Positions 45,378 through 54,060 of a stretch of 64,000 bases of DNA are shown here, one piece after another (positions within the stretch are counted from its first letter, which is position 1; each line of letters starts with the position of its first letter). The DNA comes from Desulfurococcales archaeon (GTDB taxonomy: Archaea; Thermoproteota; Thermoprotei_A; Sulfolobales; NBVN01). The translations under genes and the position numbers were made by a program. The notes under the pieces are model-generated. The model was given only the letters and a program-made list of their open reading frames with translations. It did no database searches and was not told where the DNA came from. Location: the NCBI GenBank assembly GCA_023255955.1, contig JAGDWD010000007.1, forward strand, positions 226,928 through 290,927, read 5' to 3'.

Positions 45378-45911
45378 TCAATTGAAGTATAACTCCTTAT
45401 TTATTAGAGGTATTAGAGCCATCATAGTAGCATAATAGGTTAAGTCCTCCCTATTTACAGCAGATCGTGTCAATATCCTCACAAGTCCTCCCTTACTCCC
45501 CACATCTGTAGTACCAAAATACTTGTCTACTACTTCCTCCAACTCCCTTGCTCCACCTAATACAAGTTCTCTCACGAAGATGTCGGGAACCGAGAACGAT
45601 GGTGATAGCCCGAACGACTCTGAGCCGTCTCTAGATACTACGTAGACTACCTGGACATCAAAAAATCTTCCTTCGACTACGTATAGCCCAGCTTCTATCC
45701 CGATACCCATATCGCAGTCAGTACCGGCCTTCACAGCTTCGACAGCTCTTCGCCTAGCTCCTTCAATAGCTATGTGGAGACCCATAGGCTGGGGTGGGAT
45801 GGCCGTGCTCACCTTAAAAGAAGCTACATCTACATTCTCAAAGACAGATCTAAGGGCCCTTAACACCCCAGTTATCTTACTAGGATTCGTAGTGCCGAGA
45901 CACACTCTCAC
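45378..45911 (-). CDS. inosine/xanthosine triphosphatase (YjjX type)
   Basis: This protein of about 177 residues has the family opening VCLGTTNPSKITGVLRAL, GARRRAVEA, GIGIEAGL and a C-terminal NREDLTYYATMMAL. It removes ITP and XTP from the nucleotide pool. The ORF track begins at GTG 45944; the family N-terminus, and a TATA box (CACTTTAATG, 45944-45953) overlapping that upstream GTG, favour GTG 45911. It is convergent with acdA, one base apart. Confidence 0.88.
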   Translation of the reverse strand: MRVCLGTTNPSKITGVLRALRSVFENVDVASFKVSTAIPPQPMGLHIAIEGARRRAVEAVKAGTDCDMGIGIEAGLYVVEGRFFDVQVVYVVSRDGSESFGLSPSFSVPDIFVRELVLGGARELEEVVDKYFGTTDVGSKGGLVRILTRSAVNREDLTYYATMMALIPLINKELYFN

Positions 45912-45943
45912 AGTAACACGCCCTAAGCAGATTTCCTCGAACA

Positions 45944-45953
45944 CATTAAAGTG
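45944..45953 (-). promoter_or_regulatory. TATA box of the ITP/XTP phosphatase gene
   Basis: CACTTTAATG on the minus strand, about 35-40 bases before GTG 45911. It overlaps the ORF-track start codon, which therefore cannot be in the mRNA. Confidence 0.45.
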
Positions 45954-46000
45954 CAGGTAATGCGGGTTTCACTAGAGTTTCACTAAAGTTTCTTGCGGGT

Positions 46001-46008
46001 TTTTAATA
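46001..46008 (+). promoter_or_regulatory. TATA box of the exported Lon-like protease gene
   Basis: TTTTAATA predicts a transcript start near 46030, beside TTG 46028 and GTG 46031 and just before ATG 46040. Confidence 0.45.
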
Positions 46009-46039
46009 TAGCCTAACCTCCTAACGCTTGGTGCTGACA

Positions 46040-48019
46040 ATGAGGGAGCGATATACCGTCAAATACGCGGTCATACTACTACTCATACTACTCACTACCC
46101 CACTCACCTTGGCTAGACCTACCAAAGCATATGAAACCCGGGAACTCACTATAGTAGCCGTAAGCTCCCTACCTAATGGTAGCTACGTCGGTGTCACAGC
46201 TAAGCTGAGTGTGGGGGTCTCATGCCCCGGTAGCGGCAGAGTATATGTCGAGACACTTCCCCTCAGTCAAATAGATCTACAAGCATCTACTAGGGTAGCT
46301 GCCATAGTGGCAAGTAAGGTAGCAGGGATTAAGCTCACCTCGTGCGACTTCTTTGCTTCGATAAGAGCGGATGTCCCGATAGTGGGTGGGCCCAGCGCTA
46401 GTGCCGCAACAGCTGTAGCATTCGCAGCAGCTCTTCTCCACCTACCGCTCAGGGATGATGTAGTGATGACGGGGATGATTCTACCTGATGGGAGTGTAGG
46501 TCCGGTAGGAGGACTGAGAGCTAAACTCGAGGCAGCTGCCAGTGTCGGCGCAAAGGTGTTCCTCGTTCCATATGGGCAAACAATGTACGTCGAGAGAGTT
46601 GTGGTTCCGCAAACTGTGGGGCCTATCACCATTTATACGACAAAGACTGTAACTATAGACCTAGTTGATTACGGGAAGAGGTTGGGGGTTGAGGTACTAC
46701 CGGTTACGACGGTATATGAAGCACTTAACGTTTATACAGGGGGTCTCTACAAGGTACCTAACGTCTCCGCAGTAGGTTCCCCGGAACATTATCTAGGTTC
46801 ACAGCTAGAAAAGCAGGTAGCTAACTGGATAGAAACCCTCAGGGATTATGTAACGTCAGCAGTATCTCAAGGTGATAGTATTAAGGCTAACGTACTCAAC
46901 TCTCTAAGTAGGATTACGAGATTATATGTGGAGGACCTACTGAAGGATATTGAGGGTAGCATCAAGAACCTAACTAGTCTTGCTGATGCTCAAGCCTCGA
47001 GGGGACTCATGTATTCAGCGTCCACATCCTACTTTCAGGCACTAGTTTACGCTCTATGGAGGCTGTATCTACTTAAAGGAGTTAGCGACCCGCAGGCATT
47101 AACTAGTGTGAGAACCGATTTAGAAGGTAGGGTCTTCATGATGCTTGACTTCGCTAGAAGCAGATATAGTGACCTGTCACTGATATGCCTTCAAGATCTT
47201 GATGTAGTGATAGCAGTAACTACCAGAGCTTACGAGGCTTTAATATATCTAAACGCATCTAAGACTGAGACTTATGTGGATAGATCGTCTTACTATCTTG
47301 CTCTAGCTAGCTCTAGAGTCATCACAGCAGAGCTCTGGAAGTCCCTCCTAAACATATCACAGAACCCTGGCTATGTATGTTGCTACCTAGATCGAAGGCA
47401 GGTGGAGGACTTAGAGCTAGCTCTAGAGGATTTAATCTACAACATCTACACCTACATAATATCGTTCAAGGGCCAGGTAGAGATCCCGGCAGACTCGTTC
47501 AACGCCATGATTACGAGGATGGACATCATGAGGAGCTCCCCATCGTTTATTGACAGGCTATCACTTGGGGTTGACGCGCTAGCATACGGGTATGCAACCC
47601 TGGTTATGATGTTCTCACAAGATATTGCGAGCTCTGTTACCAGCCTTAATAGAAGTGTCAGCATAGAGCTAGCATCACTCAGTGAGTGTATGCCGATTAG
47701 CCTGTTACTGTATATGGAGCTGATAACATCTCAGGAGGATTTACCGAAAATATATACTCTAGCTAGAGTAGCAGCACTACTATCTCTCTATACCAGCCCA
47801 GCTCAAGGAAGCATGTCGGCTACAAGCTCTACTACCGAGCCCAGCAACATAAGTAGTACGCAAACCCCTAGCACCGTAACGACAACCTTCTTCAAGACAG
47901 TAACAGTGGTAGGAGGACCTGGAACCTTAGAAAAGGCGTCAACAACTTACTTCATTATGGGGCTAGTACTAGGAGTTATTCTAGCACTGATAATCGCTGT
48001 TGCCGCTAAGAAGAAATAA
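46040..48019 (+). CDS. exported, anchored Lon-like serine protease (COG1750 type)
   Basis: This protein of about 659 residues has a signal peptide (YAVILLLILLTTPLTLARP) and then a Lon (S16-like) proteolytic domain without an AAA module. The catalytic Ser is in GGPSASAAT and Lys in VGGLRAKLEAA, about 50 residues apart as in Lon. A long helical region (about 250-570), a serine/threonine-rich linker and a C-terminal membrane helix (YFIMGLVLGVILALIIAVA) follow. Archaeal proteins of this type have been labelled S18-family proteases. It would act on the outer face of the membrane without ATP. Starts TTG 46028 or GTG 46031 are also possible. Monocistronic. Confidence 0.88.
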   Translation: MRERYTVKYAVILLLILLTTPLTLARPTKAYETRELTIVAVSSLPNGSYVGVTAKLSVGVSCPGSGRVYVETLPLSQIDLQASTRVAAIVASKVAGIKLTSCDFFASIRADVPIVGGPSASAATAVAFAAALLHLPLRDDVVMTGMILPDGSVGPVGGLRAKLEAAASVGAKVFLVPYGQTMYVERVVVPQTVGPITIYTTKTVTIDLVDYGKRLGVEVLPVTTVYEALNVYTGGLYKVPNVSAVGSPEHYLGSQLEKQVANWIETLRDYVTSAVSQGDSIKANVLNSLSRITRLYVEDLLKDIEGSIKNLTSLADAQASRGLMYSASTSYFQALVYALWRLYLLKGVSDPQALTSVRTDLEGRVFMMLDFARSRYSDLSLICLQDLDVVIAVTTRAYEALIYLNASKTETYVDRSSYYLALASSRVITAELWKSLLNISQNPGYVCCYLDRRQVEDLELALEDLIYNIYTYIISFKGQVEIPADSFNAMITRMDIMRSSPSFIDRLSLGVDALAYGYATLVMMFSQDIASSVTSLNRSVSIELASLSECMPISLLLYMELITSQEDLPKIYTLARVAALLSLYTSPAQGSMSATSSTTEPSNISSTQTPSTVTTTFFKTVTVVGGPGTLEKASTTYFIMGLVLGVILALIIAVAAKKK

Positions 48020-48368
48020 TGTGTGTTAGGAGTATGTGTTGTTAAGTGTTTAGTTAAGAGGGTAACCTAAAGATGTGCCATATTAAGGATTTTGTGTCTA
48101 TATCAGCATAGGGAATTATTCTGCTGCCTATTACTGAAACAATTAAGAAGCTTTGTATGCTTATGTGTAGCCTTTAGGTTTATGGGGAGTGTCTTCAACA
48201 GTCTCTATGTAGCTATTTAAAAGTAGGGAGTTTAATTGACGATGTGTTTTGAGGTTTAGTTTATATGTAGAGATTTGCGATATGCTCCTATTAGACTACC
48301 ACTACAACTCGAGATCGTTAATAAAAGACCATAAAATATTCTAAACAGCCATTCCTGGGCGGACTACG
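48020..48368. other. intergenic, no gene seen
   Basis: AT- and GT-rich 349-base gap. A TATA-like ATAAAATATT at about 48330 is suitably placed for the DHH gene at 48369. No ORF or RNA gene was recognised. Confidence 0.4.
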
Positions 48369-49382
48369 GTGTTGCTACTTGAGAGGTTTGCTAAGCTACT
48401 TGCTTGGTGTCGGCCCGGTGTACTGATAGTTACCCACAGAAATGCGGACGTGGATGCCGTAGCAGCTGCTTTCACGTTAAACTATGTGCTGAGGTCTTAT
48501 GGTGAGGGAGTATCCGACATCTGTGTACCTGAGGGGGTCGATCTTGCTAGCAAGAAGATCCTCTCAGCATTAGGCTTTAGCGTTCCTAAATCCGGTAAGT
48601 GTGTTGGTAAGAGAATAGTACTCATCGATGTTTCTACTCTTGCTCAAGTAGAAGATGTTGAGTTCTCTGAGTGTTCTGTAGTCGATCACCACGTTGTTAA
48701 CTCAGTGGTTGAGGTCTGTGGCTTAGCTGTATACGACCCTAAAGCTGGGGCTACTTCAGCGCTTATCGCTGAGGCTTTAATGAACCTCGGGTTTACTGTC
48801 CCTAGAGCATACGCTACTCTCCTATTAGCTGGCATAATGTTCGATACTAGGTTCCTGAGAATAGCTAGCTCCAGGCTTCTGAGGGTAGTCAGCTGGTTAC
48901 TCGATGTTGGTGGGGATCTAGAGGAGGTAAGTAGGCTCCTCACGCACCAGGAGATCCCATACTCGGAGAGGATCGCTAAACTTAAGAGCCTCTCCAGGAT
49001 GGGGATATACGTAGTGGGGGAGGATAACATTCTCACAATGACCTGTGTTGGGGCCTACGAAGCGTCGTCTCTTAGAGTAGCTCTCGACGCTGGTTCCGAT
49101 ATAGCTATTGCTGTAGCACCACGAGAGGACTCTGCTCGAGTAGTTATCCGTGTAAGTAGCCGGCTCTTACAGGAGTTTAAAACCCCGGTTGCTGCTGAGC
49201 TAGCTAGATACCTAGGTGAGAATCTGGGAGGTAGTGGTGGAGGTCATGAAGCTGCTGCCGGGGTCGTAATACCTTTGATAAGTATTAGGAGTCTAGAGGA
49301 CGCGGTATTCCAATTCTTCCGGTTACGTGGTTATAAGGTTCGTGCCCTAGATAGAGGTAGATGGATGGAGGAGTGTACCTAG
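48369..49382 (+). CDS. DHH-family phosphoesterase (NrnA/RecJ-like)
   Basis: This 337-residue protein has motif I THRNADVDAVAAA, motif II VLIDVS, the DHH motif VVDHHVV, a middle motif LLAGIMFDTRF, and a DHHA1 domain with GGGHEAAAG. It hydrolyses phosphodiester bonds, as in nano-RNase or RecJ-type exonucleases, with manganese. Its TAG stop is immediately followed by the ATG of the XPF nuclease, so the two are translated together and may act jointly in DNA repair. The exact substrate is unknown. Confidence 0.9.
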   Translation: MLLLERFAKLLAWCRPGVLIVTHRNADVDAVAAAFTLNYVLRSYGEGVSDICVPEGVDLASKKILSALGFSVPKSGKCVGKRIVLIDVSTLAQVEDVEFSECSVVDHHVVNSVVEVCGLAVYDPKAGATSALIAEALMNLGFTVPRAYATLLLAGIMFDTRFLRIASSRLLRVVSWLLDVGGDLEEVSRLLTHQEIPYSERIAKLKSLSRMGIYVVGEDNILTMTCVGAYEASSLRVALDAGSDIAIAVAPREDSARVVIRVSSRLLQEFKTPVAAELARYLGENLGGSGGGHEAAAGVVIPLISIRSLEDAVFQFFRLRGYKVRALDRGRWMEECT

Positions 49383-50078
49383 ATGGTTAAGATATACGTT
49401 GACAATAGGGAACGAGAATCTGAGGTACCTAAATACCTATCCGAGATGGGCGTGGTCGTTATATTCAAGCAGCTTGAGGTAGGTGACTACATACTAGCTG
49501 AGAGAGTCGTAGCCGAGAGGAAAAGTGTGAGCGACCTGGTGAGGTCGGTCTTCGACGGCAGGTTCTTTGATCAGCTGTCCAGGCTGGCAGAGCGCTCAGA
49601 GAGGTTCTTTCTCTTAGTCGAGGGAGATATAGATAGAGTAAAGTTTGTGACATCCAACTACAGAGCAGTCCTCTCAGCACTCTACTTCTCCTCTATTGTG
49701 AGTAGGGTACCGGTAGTGTTCACCGAGGGACCCAGACACAGCGCTGAGCTACTTAAGTACCTAGCATCAAAGTTTCAGGAATCCCCATTCATGTTGAGGA
49801 CTACTAAGGTCTCAAGGAGTAAACCCAAGGATGCGTCACTCAGTGAGTGGCAGCTCTTCGTGGTCTCGTCCCTACCGGGAGTAGGGGTGAAGACGGCTGA
49901 GAGGTTACTCAGGAAGTTTGGTAGTGTTAAAGGAGTGTTTAACGCCTCTCTAGCTGAGTTAGCAAGTGTGGAGGGGATCTCCGAAGAAAAGGCGAGCCTC
50001 ATATTTAGAGTAATTAATGAGTTGTACACCAAAAAACGCCGGTCAGGGGATCTGAGTAACTACACAAAGAAGAGTTGA
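49383..50078 (+). CDS. xpf: XPF/ERCC4-family structure-specific endonuclease
   Basis: This 231-residue short archaeal XPF has the nuclease motif VVAERKSVSDLV near residue 41, preceded by VGDYIL, and a C-terminal tandem helix-hairpin-helix (SLPGVGVKTAERLLRKFG; ASVEGISEEKASLI). It lacks a helicase domain, as in crenarchaea, where it cuts 3' flaps and fork structures with PCNA. No clear PCNA-binding box is visible at the C-terminus (NYTKKS). It is directly coupled to the DHH gene. Confidence 0.92.
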   Translation: MVKIYVDNRERESEVPKYLSEMGVVVIFKQLEVGDYILAERVVAERKSVSDLVRSVFDGRFFDQLSRLAERSERFFLLVEGDIDRVKFVTSNYRAVLSALYFSSIVSRVPVVFTEGPRHSAELLKYLASKFQESPFMLRTTKVSRSKPKDASLSEWQLFVVSSLPGVGVKTAERLLRKFGSVKGVFNASLAELASVEGISEEKASLIFRVINELYTKKRRSGDLSNYTKKS

Positions 50079-50105
50079 TCCTAAAATCCCGTGTTTGGGG
50101 AGGAC

Positions 50106-51023
50106 TCATATAGAAGGATAGAGAAGGTGCTCAAGCCTAACGTACTTCTTCGGTATCTCAGCTCTCACACCCTTCATCGGGTCAACGACCTGATTTATCC
50201 TTAAGTCAACAACTAAACTAGCAAGCATGTAAGCCTCCTCAAAACCTAGGCTTAGAGCCCTCATTAGAACAGATACGGCTTCTTCAGAAGCTCTATAGGC
50301 TGCTGTGTCTAGGTCTTCCCCGAATGCTATTATAGAGAACCTGTCTCCAAACTCAACGATCGGGTATTTAGGTCTCTTACCCTTTATCAGCTCAACTCTA
50401 ACACGTACCTCACCGGGAGTCTCAGCAGCCGCTACACATAGCTCACCATCAGCTTGAACCACATGGAGATCGCCGAGAGCCAGTAAAGCACCCTCAACAA
50501 ATACAGGTAGGTAGACCCTACTCCCAGTGGTCACTAGCGCTACATCCATGTTACCACCATGGTAGCCGGAGGTTCCAGTCGGGAACTCACCATCACTTGG
50601 AGCGACACCTATGACCCCGATCATAGGTCTCACCTCAATCTCTACCTTCCCAAAGCGGACCTTCCCTCCAGCTACCTCAAGAACTTTCACTGTCGGTCTG
50701 AATTCCTTATCAGGAAGAGCTCCGAACCCCGGGGCAACCATTATCACAGCTTTGTCCGAGACCTTTATTTCCTCTATCTCAACGAGTAAGGTGTCTCCGG
50801 GACTTGCTCCCTCAACATATAATGGTCCTGTAGCTGGATTTACCTTACTCCAGTCTATGGATTCGAGGGTGACTGATTCGTCCACTATCTGCCCGCCAAA
50901 AGCGTCTATAGTCTCGAAGATCACTACCTCCCCTGGGGTAGCTCTATACTTAGGTACGTAACGCTTGGAGAAGCTGTAGATTATGTAGTCCCTAGGCAAC
51001 CTAACTACCAAGTTAAGCACCAA
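50106..51023 (-). CDS. acetamidase/formamidase family protein
   Basis: This 305-residue protein matches the FmdA/AmdA fold: VIFETIDAFGGQI, NPATGPLYVEGASPGDTL, GVIGVAPSDGEFPTG, GGNMD and GDLHVVQADGE. Family enzymes hydrolyse formamide or acetamide to the acid and ammonia using zinc. It lies 14 bases downstream of hypD on the same strand. Formate from formamide could feed hydrogen metabolism, but this is conjecture. Confidence 0.9.
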   Translation of the reverse strand: MVLNLVVRLPRDYIIYSFSKRYVPKYRATPGEVVIFETIDAFGGQIVDESVTLESIDWSKVNPATGPLYVEGASPGDTLLVEIEEIKVSDKAVIMVAPGFGALPDKEFRPTVKVLEVAGGKVRFGKVEIEVRPMIGVIGVAPSDGEFPTGTSGYHGGNMDVALVTTGSRVYLPVFVEGALLALGDLHVVQADGELCVAAAETPGEVRVRVELIKGKRPKYPIVEFGDRFSIIAFGEDLDTAAYRASEEAVSVLMRALSLGFEEAYMLASLVVDLRINQVVDPMKGVRAEIPKKYVRLEHLLYPSI

Positions 51024-51037
51024 CTACTCAAATAGGG

Positions 51038-52288
51038 TTAGAGATATAAAGAATTCCCACCCTGCTTGATCTTCTTAATAGAGCCTAGGAGGTCAGCACC
51101 CCCGTATTTAGCCCATATGTAGCAGGCACCTTCTTGGGACACCATACAAGGACCATAAGGTCTTTCCGGCCTACATCCTTTCATGAACATAGGGCATTGG
51201 CTAGGTTTTGCTATACCTAGCACTACCTCACTACACCGACAAGATGGTGGTAGCTCCGCCTCAAGGGTTCGACCGGCTGACGTGAGGACGTAGTCTTCTG
51301 GCCCAGGAGGTCTGAGTCCGTACTGGTAGTATGCGTCTAGCTCCCTATACCTATCCCTTAACATGAGGCCACTCCTTGGTACATATCCTATACCTCTCCA
51401 AGCAGCATCCACCTCCTCGAATACGGAGTTCACGTAATTCTTTGCTGTTGGGTTACCATCCCACTTCACAGCACGTCTGTACTCGACGTAGAGCCCGGGC
51501 TTTCTTTCTAGGATCATCCTAAGTATTTCCGCGATCGAGATGAGGACATCTATACCTTCAAACCCCGAAACTACAGTCGCAATGCCGAACTCTCTAGGGA
51601 GAAACTCCCAGACCGAAGCTCCGGTAACTACCGATACATGACCAGGAGCTATCACGCCCCTTATAGGTAGGAGTCCTCGCTCCCTGTAAAGCTTGATTGT
51701 GTACCTCATGATTGGTGGGGTGAGCCTGAGCACGCTGAGGAGTTTCAAGTTCTTAGGTACCTTACCCTCGAATATGGGTATAGCGTACGAGGGGGCTGTC
51801 GTCTCAAAGCCTATACCTAGGAAAATAGACTCTCTTCCATCGTTTTTAGAGTCCCTAACAGCGTCGTAGAAGCTGTACACAATCCGAACATCAGCACCTA
51901 TAGCCTTCGCTTCAGCTAGGTTTCTAGGGCTTTTGAGGGATGTTGAGGGAACCCTAAAAGCATCCCCGAACGTGTAGACTCTAACACCCTCTAGAGATAA
52001 CCTCACAATCTGCTCTATAATCTTCCCTGGGGTCACGCACACTGGGCATCCAGGACCTGCTACTAGGTCTATGCCGTCAGGCACTAAAGCTCTTATACCG
52101 TACCTTACAGTGGTCCACTCATGGGTCCCGCAGAAATTCATTATCTTTATCGGCATCTCCTCGAAGGACTTGATCCTGCTGTAGTAAGACTCAATAAGTT
52201 TTACTATAGTCGGGGCTATAGTAGAGCCGAACCTCTGCACTAACGCACTAACCTTCTCACCAGCTTTCTCGGTCTCAGACACCACCAC
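51038..52288 (-). CDS. hypD: hydrogenase maturation protein HypD
   Basis: This 416-residue protein has the conserved MNFCGTHEW cysteine, GPGCPVCVTP, GFETTAP and a C-terminal set of cysteines (CRCSEVVLG, CPMFMKGC, CMVSQEGAC) for a 4Fe-4S cluster. HypD with HypC builds the Fe(CN)2CO unit of NiFe hydrogenases, so this genome should encode such an enzyme. No other hyp or hydrogenase gene is in the window. The HypD gene precedes and is probably co-transcribed with the acetamidase-like gene. Confidence 0.96.
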   Translation of the reverse strand: MVVSETEKAGEKVSALVQRFGSTIAPTIVKLIESYYSRIKSFEEMPIKIMNFCGTHEWTTVRYGIRALVPDGIDLVAGPGCPVCVTPGKIIEQIVRLSLEGVRVYTFGDAFRVPSTSLKSPRNLAEAKAIGADVRIVYSFYDAVRDSKNDGRESIFLGIGFETTAPSYAIPIFEGKVPKNLKLLSVLRLTPPIMRYTIKLYRERGLLPIRGVIAPGHVSVVTGASVWEFLPREFGIATVVSGFEGIDVLISIAEILRMILERKPGLYVEYRRAVKWDGNPTAKNYVNSVFEEVDAAWRGIGYVPRSGLMLRDRYRELDAYYQYGLRPPGPEDYVLTSAGRTLEAELPPSCRCSEVVLGIAKPSQCPMFMKGCRPERPYGPCMVSQEGACYIWAKYGGADLLGSIKKIKQGGNSLYL

Positions 52289-52444
52289 ACAACTCCTTTT
52301 TCTCTATCCTTAGCCAGAGTTTAAGCTCTAGTAGGGAGCTATGAGATTCTTAACGCGGTAATACGGTAATACCGTTACACAGAAGTTACGGTCTTTCCTT
52401 GATTAAGCTGACGTAGGAGCGTTGATATATGATTTGACTCAGCT

Positions 52445-52882
52445 ATGATCTGGGCCAACTTAGAAGAGAAACTGATATCCTTACTTAAGGAGGTCCTAGG
52501 ACAGTTGGGTATGGAGGTCTACGCAAACGTATTTATAGGTAACATAGAACTTGATCTAGTTGCCATAGAGAGAGCTAGCACTAGACCGATAGTCCACGTT
52601 GTTGAGGTCAAGTCTAGACCTAAAAGCAAGCTAATCTACCAAATCCTAGATAGAGTAAAACTCTCTGATTACATATATGCCGCGTTACCAGCTAAGCACT
52701 ATCCGTACCTAAACCAGCTCCCCGAAGTTGCTGGGCTTCTCATAGTGGATGCTGAGAGGCAGGCAATCTACGAGATAAGAAAAGCTAGGTATATAGGTAA
52801 CGGATGGAGGTTACTAGAACTACTCGGGTCTCGCCCTCTACGGGGAACCGTGAGCAGTCATGTAAATATCCAGACAGGGTGA
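52445..52882 (+). CDS. PD-(D/E)XK-like nuclease domain protein
   Basis: This 145-residue protein has the restriction-endonuclease-like core: an N-terminal helix (LEEKLISLLKEVLGQLG), then IELDLVAIE and VHVVEVKSR, the D-(x)n-E-x-K catalytic pattern. It resembles Holliday-junction resolvase or archaeal endonuclease folds but is not a recognised Hjc. The final 15 codons run into one arm of a large hairpin (52836-52960), so its tail may be a late addition. No partner gene is adjacent. Confidence 0.72.
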   Translation: MIWANLEEKLISLLKEVLGQLGMEVYANVFIGNIELDLVAIERASTRPIVHVVEVKSRPKSKLIYQILDRVKLSDYIYAALPAKHYPYLNQLPEVAGLLIVDAERQAIYEIRKARYIGNGWRLLELLGSRPLRGTVSSHVNIQTG

Positions 52883-52960
52883 TCCCAAGCAGGAGGGGTT
52901 ACCTCCGCTTAGGATCACCGCGTCCAGATATCTACATGACTGCTCCAGCTCCCCGTAGAG
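52836..52960 (-). ncRNA. long hairpin, candidate minus-strand structured RNA
   Basis: Two 57-60 base arms (CTCTACGGGG...AGGAGG and CCTCC...CCCCGTAGAG) flank a five-base loop GGTTA. They pair almost end to end with one mismatch and two bulges. All seven transition differences between the arms become G-U pairs in an RNA read from the minus strand, whereas they would be A-C mismatches in a plus-strand RNA. A minus-strand TATA-like ATATTATAC at 53013-53020 would start a transcript about 30 bases before the hairpin. It may instead be an inverted duplication. It is antisense to the end of the nuclease-like gene. Confidence 0.5.
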
Positions 52961-53329
52961 GCTGGCGCCCCCACTAAGTATCTAGCAGTAGACCTTAATC
53001 TAGCTTTCTACGTATAATATGCTTAGAACGTTAATTCAGGTATTATGTGTCTGTGGAAAAAATTGTTTATAGTTTATTGATTATTCACTGATCCTTCTTT
53101 TATATGTTCTTCCAGCTTATAACTATGACTCACTGTTTATCCTAGAAATTATTACTTAGCTAACACCTCAGTAATCAATGCGGCTTACAGCTGCAAAAGA
53201 GATCTACTCAGATGAGACAGGTTAGCTCACCAATCACTTGTGCTGGTTCATCACGCCAATATATAGTGTTCTAGTTAGTATTTAGGTAGTTAATCCCAGT
53301 GTTTACTTCCTAGCTGAAGTATTTTGTGG
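52961..53329. other. intergenic, AT-rich
   Basis: After the hairpin and its possible minus-strand promoter at 53013-53020 there is no ORF or RNA gene I can support. AT content is high (AAAAAATTGTTTATAGTTTATTG). Confidence 0.4.
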
Positions 53330-53872
53330 TTAGAGCTCTTCGGACACTACAAGCTTAGTGACTAAGCTCTTCAATACATTCCGGGCTTCCTCAGATATGG
53401 ATGCGGTTTCAAGGGCTGTTTCGATTCTTTCCTTAGTGGATTCCACTATATCTAGTACTGAGGTATAGCCCTTATTGAGGTATCGTATTCCCTGGAGTAG
53501 GGTAGCTATGTTATCACATAGCTTCACTACTAGTGATTCGAGGGACTTACCCTCGTTAAGCTCCTTCAATAAATCTGAGTAGTTCGTTATTTCTAACTCC
53601 CGTATGGCTTCCTCCTCCAGCTGAGTTGAGTTAGCCATAGAGCTCTTAACTTTCTTAACTATGTCACCTGTCACACTCTCCAGTATATCATGAAGTAACG
53701 CCATCCTCATAACTCTCAATGTGTCAACCTGTATTCCAGCTTCATTGAGCTTGTCAGCTACAAGCATGGAGAGGAAAACCACCTCAAATGTGTGGGAACC
53801 GACCGTCTCTGAGTCTGATGGCGGGATACCCCGCAACATCCAGCCAGTTCTAGCTAGGTTCTTCACCCTCAT
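53330..53872 (-). CDS. HD-domain phosphohydrolase (YfbR/HDDC2-like)
   Basis: This protein of about 180 residues begins MRVKNLARTGWMLRGIP, has SHTFEVVFLSML and the HD pair ALLHDILES, then a later KLCDNIATLLQG aspartate. These are the metal ligands of the HD superfamily group that contains 5'-deoxynucleotidases. A nucleotide pool role is likely. The ORF track starts at TTG 53893; ATG 53872 gives the family N-terminus. Confidence 0.88.
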   Translation of the reverse strand: MRVKNLARTGWMLRGIPPSDSETVGSHTFEVVFLSMLVADKLNEAGIQVDTLRVMRMALLHDILESVTGDIVKKVKSSMANSTQLEEEAIRELEITNYSDLLKELNEGKSLESLVVKLCDNIATLLQGIRYLNKGYTSVLDIVESTKERIETALETASISEEARNVLKSLVTKLVVSEEL

Positions 53873-54020
53873 AGCTGAACCGTACTTAACCAAGTGTCCC
53901 CTATATGCAAGTTACGGTAGTCAGATATATGTTAAAGCGGTTCTAACATGCTAATATTGTTGCTATCTCCTATGTTCAAAACAAAACATGCTTATACACT
54001 AGACAGGACTATCTAAACAG

Positions 54021-54029
54021 CTTTTAAAC
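54021..54029 (+). promoter_or_regulatory. TATA box of gdhA
   Basis: CTTTTAAAC about 35 bases before ATG 54061. A GTGAGGT binding site at 54049-54055 indicates a short leader. Confidence 0.5.
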
Positions 54030-54060
54030 TGATACTGAAAGAATATAGTGAGGTATAGCT

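Noticed and set aside
45961-46000. Direct repeats of TGCGGGTTT and GTTTCACTA before the Lon-like protease gene
   Set aside because: Too short and simple to call a regulatory element.
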